Positions 62,614 through 64,000 of a stretch of DNA of 64,000 nucleotides are shown one piece after another; positions within the stretch are counted from its first letter, which is position 1; each line of letters starts with the position of its first letter. The position numbers and the translations under genes were made by a program. Source of the DNA: Euglena gracilis (taxonomy: Eukaryota > Euglenida > Euglenophyceae > Euglenales); assembly GCA_039621445.1 (NCBI GenBank), contig CP154956.1, positions 82,022,474 to 82,086,473 of the forward strand. The letters run 5' to 3'. Below the pieces are notes generated by a model. The model was not told the origin of the DNA, ran no database searches, and saw nothing but the letters and a program-made list of their open reading frames with translations.

Positions 62614-64000
62614 CCTGCGACCCCAAAGAATTCGGTGGGTGACGGGTACTCCCCAACCCTCCCCCGAGTGTGGAATCAGAGTGGGGTGGGACTTGAATAT
62701 CCTATGTTGTGGAAACGACAAAAGCCACATCCATTGCCACTGCCCCCCCCCTGACTCATTGCAGGGGGTGAAACGCAAATGCTTTTTTTGTTTTTTTTTT
62801 GTGTTTTTTTTTTGTGTTTTTCGATTTTGGCAAGATTTTTCGATTTGCATTTTTGGGGGGTTTTTTTCCTGGTGATTTTGGATTTTTGTTGGAATTTATA
62901 TTTAACTCTGAAAAATTCCTCATTTTGTCCTGATTTTCCATTGAGACCAAAAATTCCATCAATTTTTTGTCATTTCCGCATTTTCTGGTCAGCAATATTC
63001 TCATTTTTATTCAAAAATGAAACAATTCAAAAGCCGAAAGTTTTTCTAAGCCCTCTGCAGCAGAAAGTGTACATCCGGGGAAGCTCCTAAAGGATTTTAC
63101 ATGCAATTTGCGTTTTTCTGTTTATTTTCATTCTTTGGCATTTTTTTGCGGAGGGTTTTTTGAGGGTCCATGTTGCGCCCACCCCCCTGCTCATTGGCCT
63201 GGGCTATGCTCTACTGCTATGCTACGCTCAGATGCTGGACTCAACAGGCAGGGAAGCCTCCTTTGGGGGGTTAAATTGACTCTGACAGCCAGGGGGCCAA
63301 TGAGCCAGGCCAGGTTGGCAGGATGAACACCTGTGCCAATTTCTCACACAAAATTTCGGGAGGGGCGTGGTCACTCGATCCGGGGGGTCTCTTGATGGGT
63401 TCTCTCACCAGGGGGGAAATGGGCAAGTTGCATGATTTTCTTGATCTTGAAACCTGAAACCTTTAAAACTTCCATTTTGCATAATTTGCATTTTTTTTGC
63501 ATAATGAAACTTTGTGAAAAGTCACATTTGTTTGCAAATACACAGCATATACACATTTTCGGACCATTTCACGCTTACAGTAGTTGCATACTAACAGTTA
63601 GTTCACAGTTGTTAGTTCATTAATAGCAGTTGCATAATGAAATACAAGTGCATGCAAACCAACTATTGTCACTTTGCAAGTTTGGGCCACGCTTTTTTGG
63701 TGTGTAATTTTTGGTGTTTTTGTTGACTTTTTTTGGCATTTTTTTGAAGAAGTGTGCAAGATACTGTTTTGTGTCTGCTTTACGTCTTTTGTGAAGGAAC
63801 AGTGCAAATAATTATCCAAAACACGCACATGTTACACAACAAAGTAATGTTGCAAAGTGAAAAAAAATTACCCCTAGGAGGTGACAATTTTTCTAAGTCC
63901 TCTCCAGTCTCCCCGAGGAGCTTCTAATGGATTTTGGGTACAAGTTGCATTTTGTTGCATTTTTTTTTTTTGCATTTTGGGGGGTTACACATTTTGAGGG
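62614..64000. other. Presumed RPT3 intron 8, open at the right edge
   Basis: No exon seen. Repeat pairs: CTAAGYCCTCT...GAGCTYCTAAWGGATTTT at 63046-63095 and 63894-63936, and the partner of the 49.0 kb repeat at 63423-63530. Confidence 0.5.

Overview
This window looks like nuclear DNA of a eukaryote with very large introns, most likely a euglenid (Euglena-like). Short GC-rich exons with strong codon bias sit in long, repeat-filled, homopolymer-rich non-coding DNA. The main evidence is the introns. In the one securely identified gene (proteasome ATPase Rpt3) and in two other genes, most introns lack GT-AG ends. Their two ends instead form a terminal stem, usually 1-3 unpaired bases inside the 5' edge and about 5 inside the 3' edge, and the cut points often fall in a short direct repeat. 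This is the published pattern of euglenid nonconventional introns. At least one ordinary GT-AG intron sits beside them in the same gene. All likely host genes found are on the + strand.

Layout. (1) 1-4.3 kb: five exons of a charged coiled-coil protein, open at the left edge. (2) 4.3-13.3 kb: a 1.5 kb inverted-repeat element, a foldback made of TGGCCAAAA-type repeats, a small MITE, and two weak exon candidates. (3) 13.37-about 53 kb: three tandem, same-strand paralogues that start at 13.39, 29.27 and 50.71 kb. Each has a first exon with an LNNPFGPG-type motif and a second exon with a GNNPFGxGRPxSPF motif, joined over a nonconventional intron. Their later exons are only partly recognised. (4) Mobile DNA between and inside these genes: a hAT element with a 7-bp target duplication (25.1-27.0 kb); a 47-bp minisatellite (23.7-24.8 kb); and a 5 kb Tc1/mariner-type element with TA duplications (36.2-41.2 kb) that itself carries a 1.2 kb TTAA-flanked element and an 84-bp perfect palindrome. 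(5) 58.07-62.61 kb: eight exons of RPT3, which runs off the right edge and whose N-terminal exons were not found.

A MITE family with the inverted motif GTGTCGTTGACAC occurs at 41.2, 52.6, 59.2 and 62.3 kb, two of the copies inside RPT3 introns. The link between terminal-stem introns and terminal-inverted-repeat elements is the most interesting theme. No bacterial operons, CRISPR arrays, rRNA or convincing tRNA genes were seen. Exon borders at nonconventional introns are uncertain by a few bases because of flanking repeats, and gene ends are mostly unresolved.
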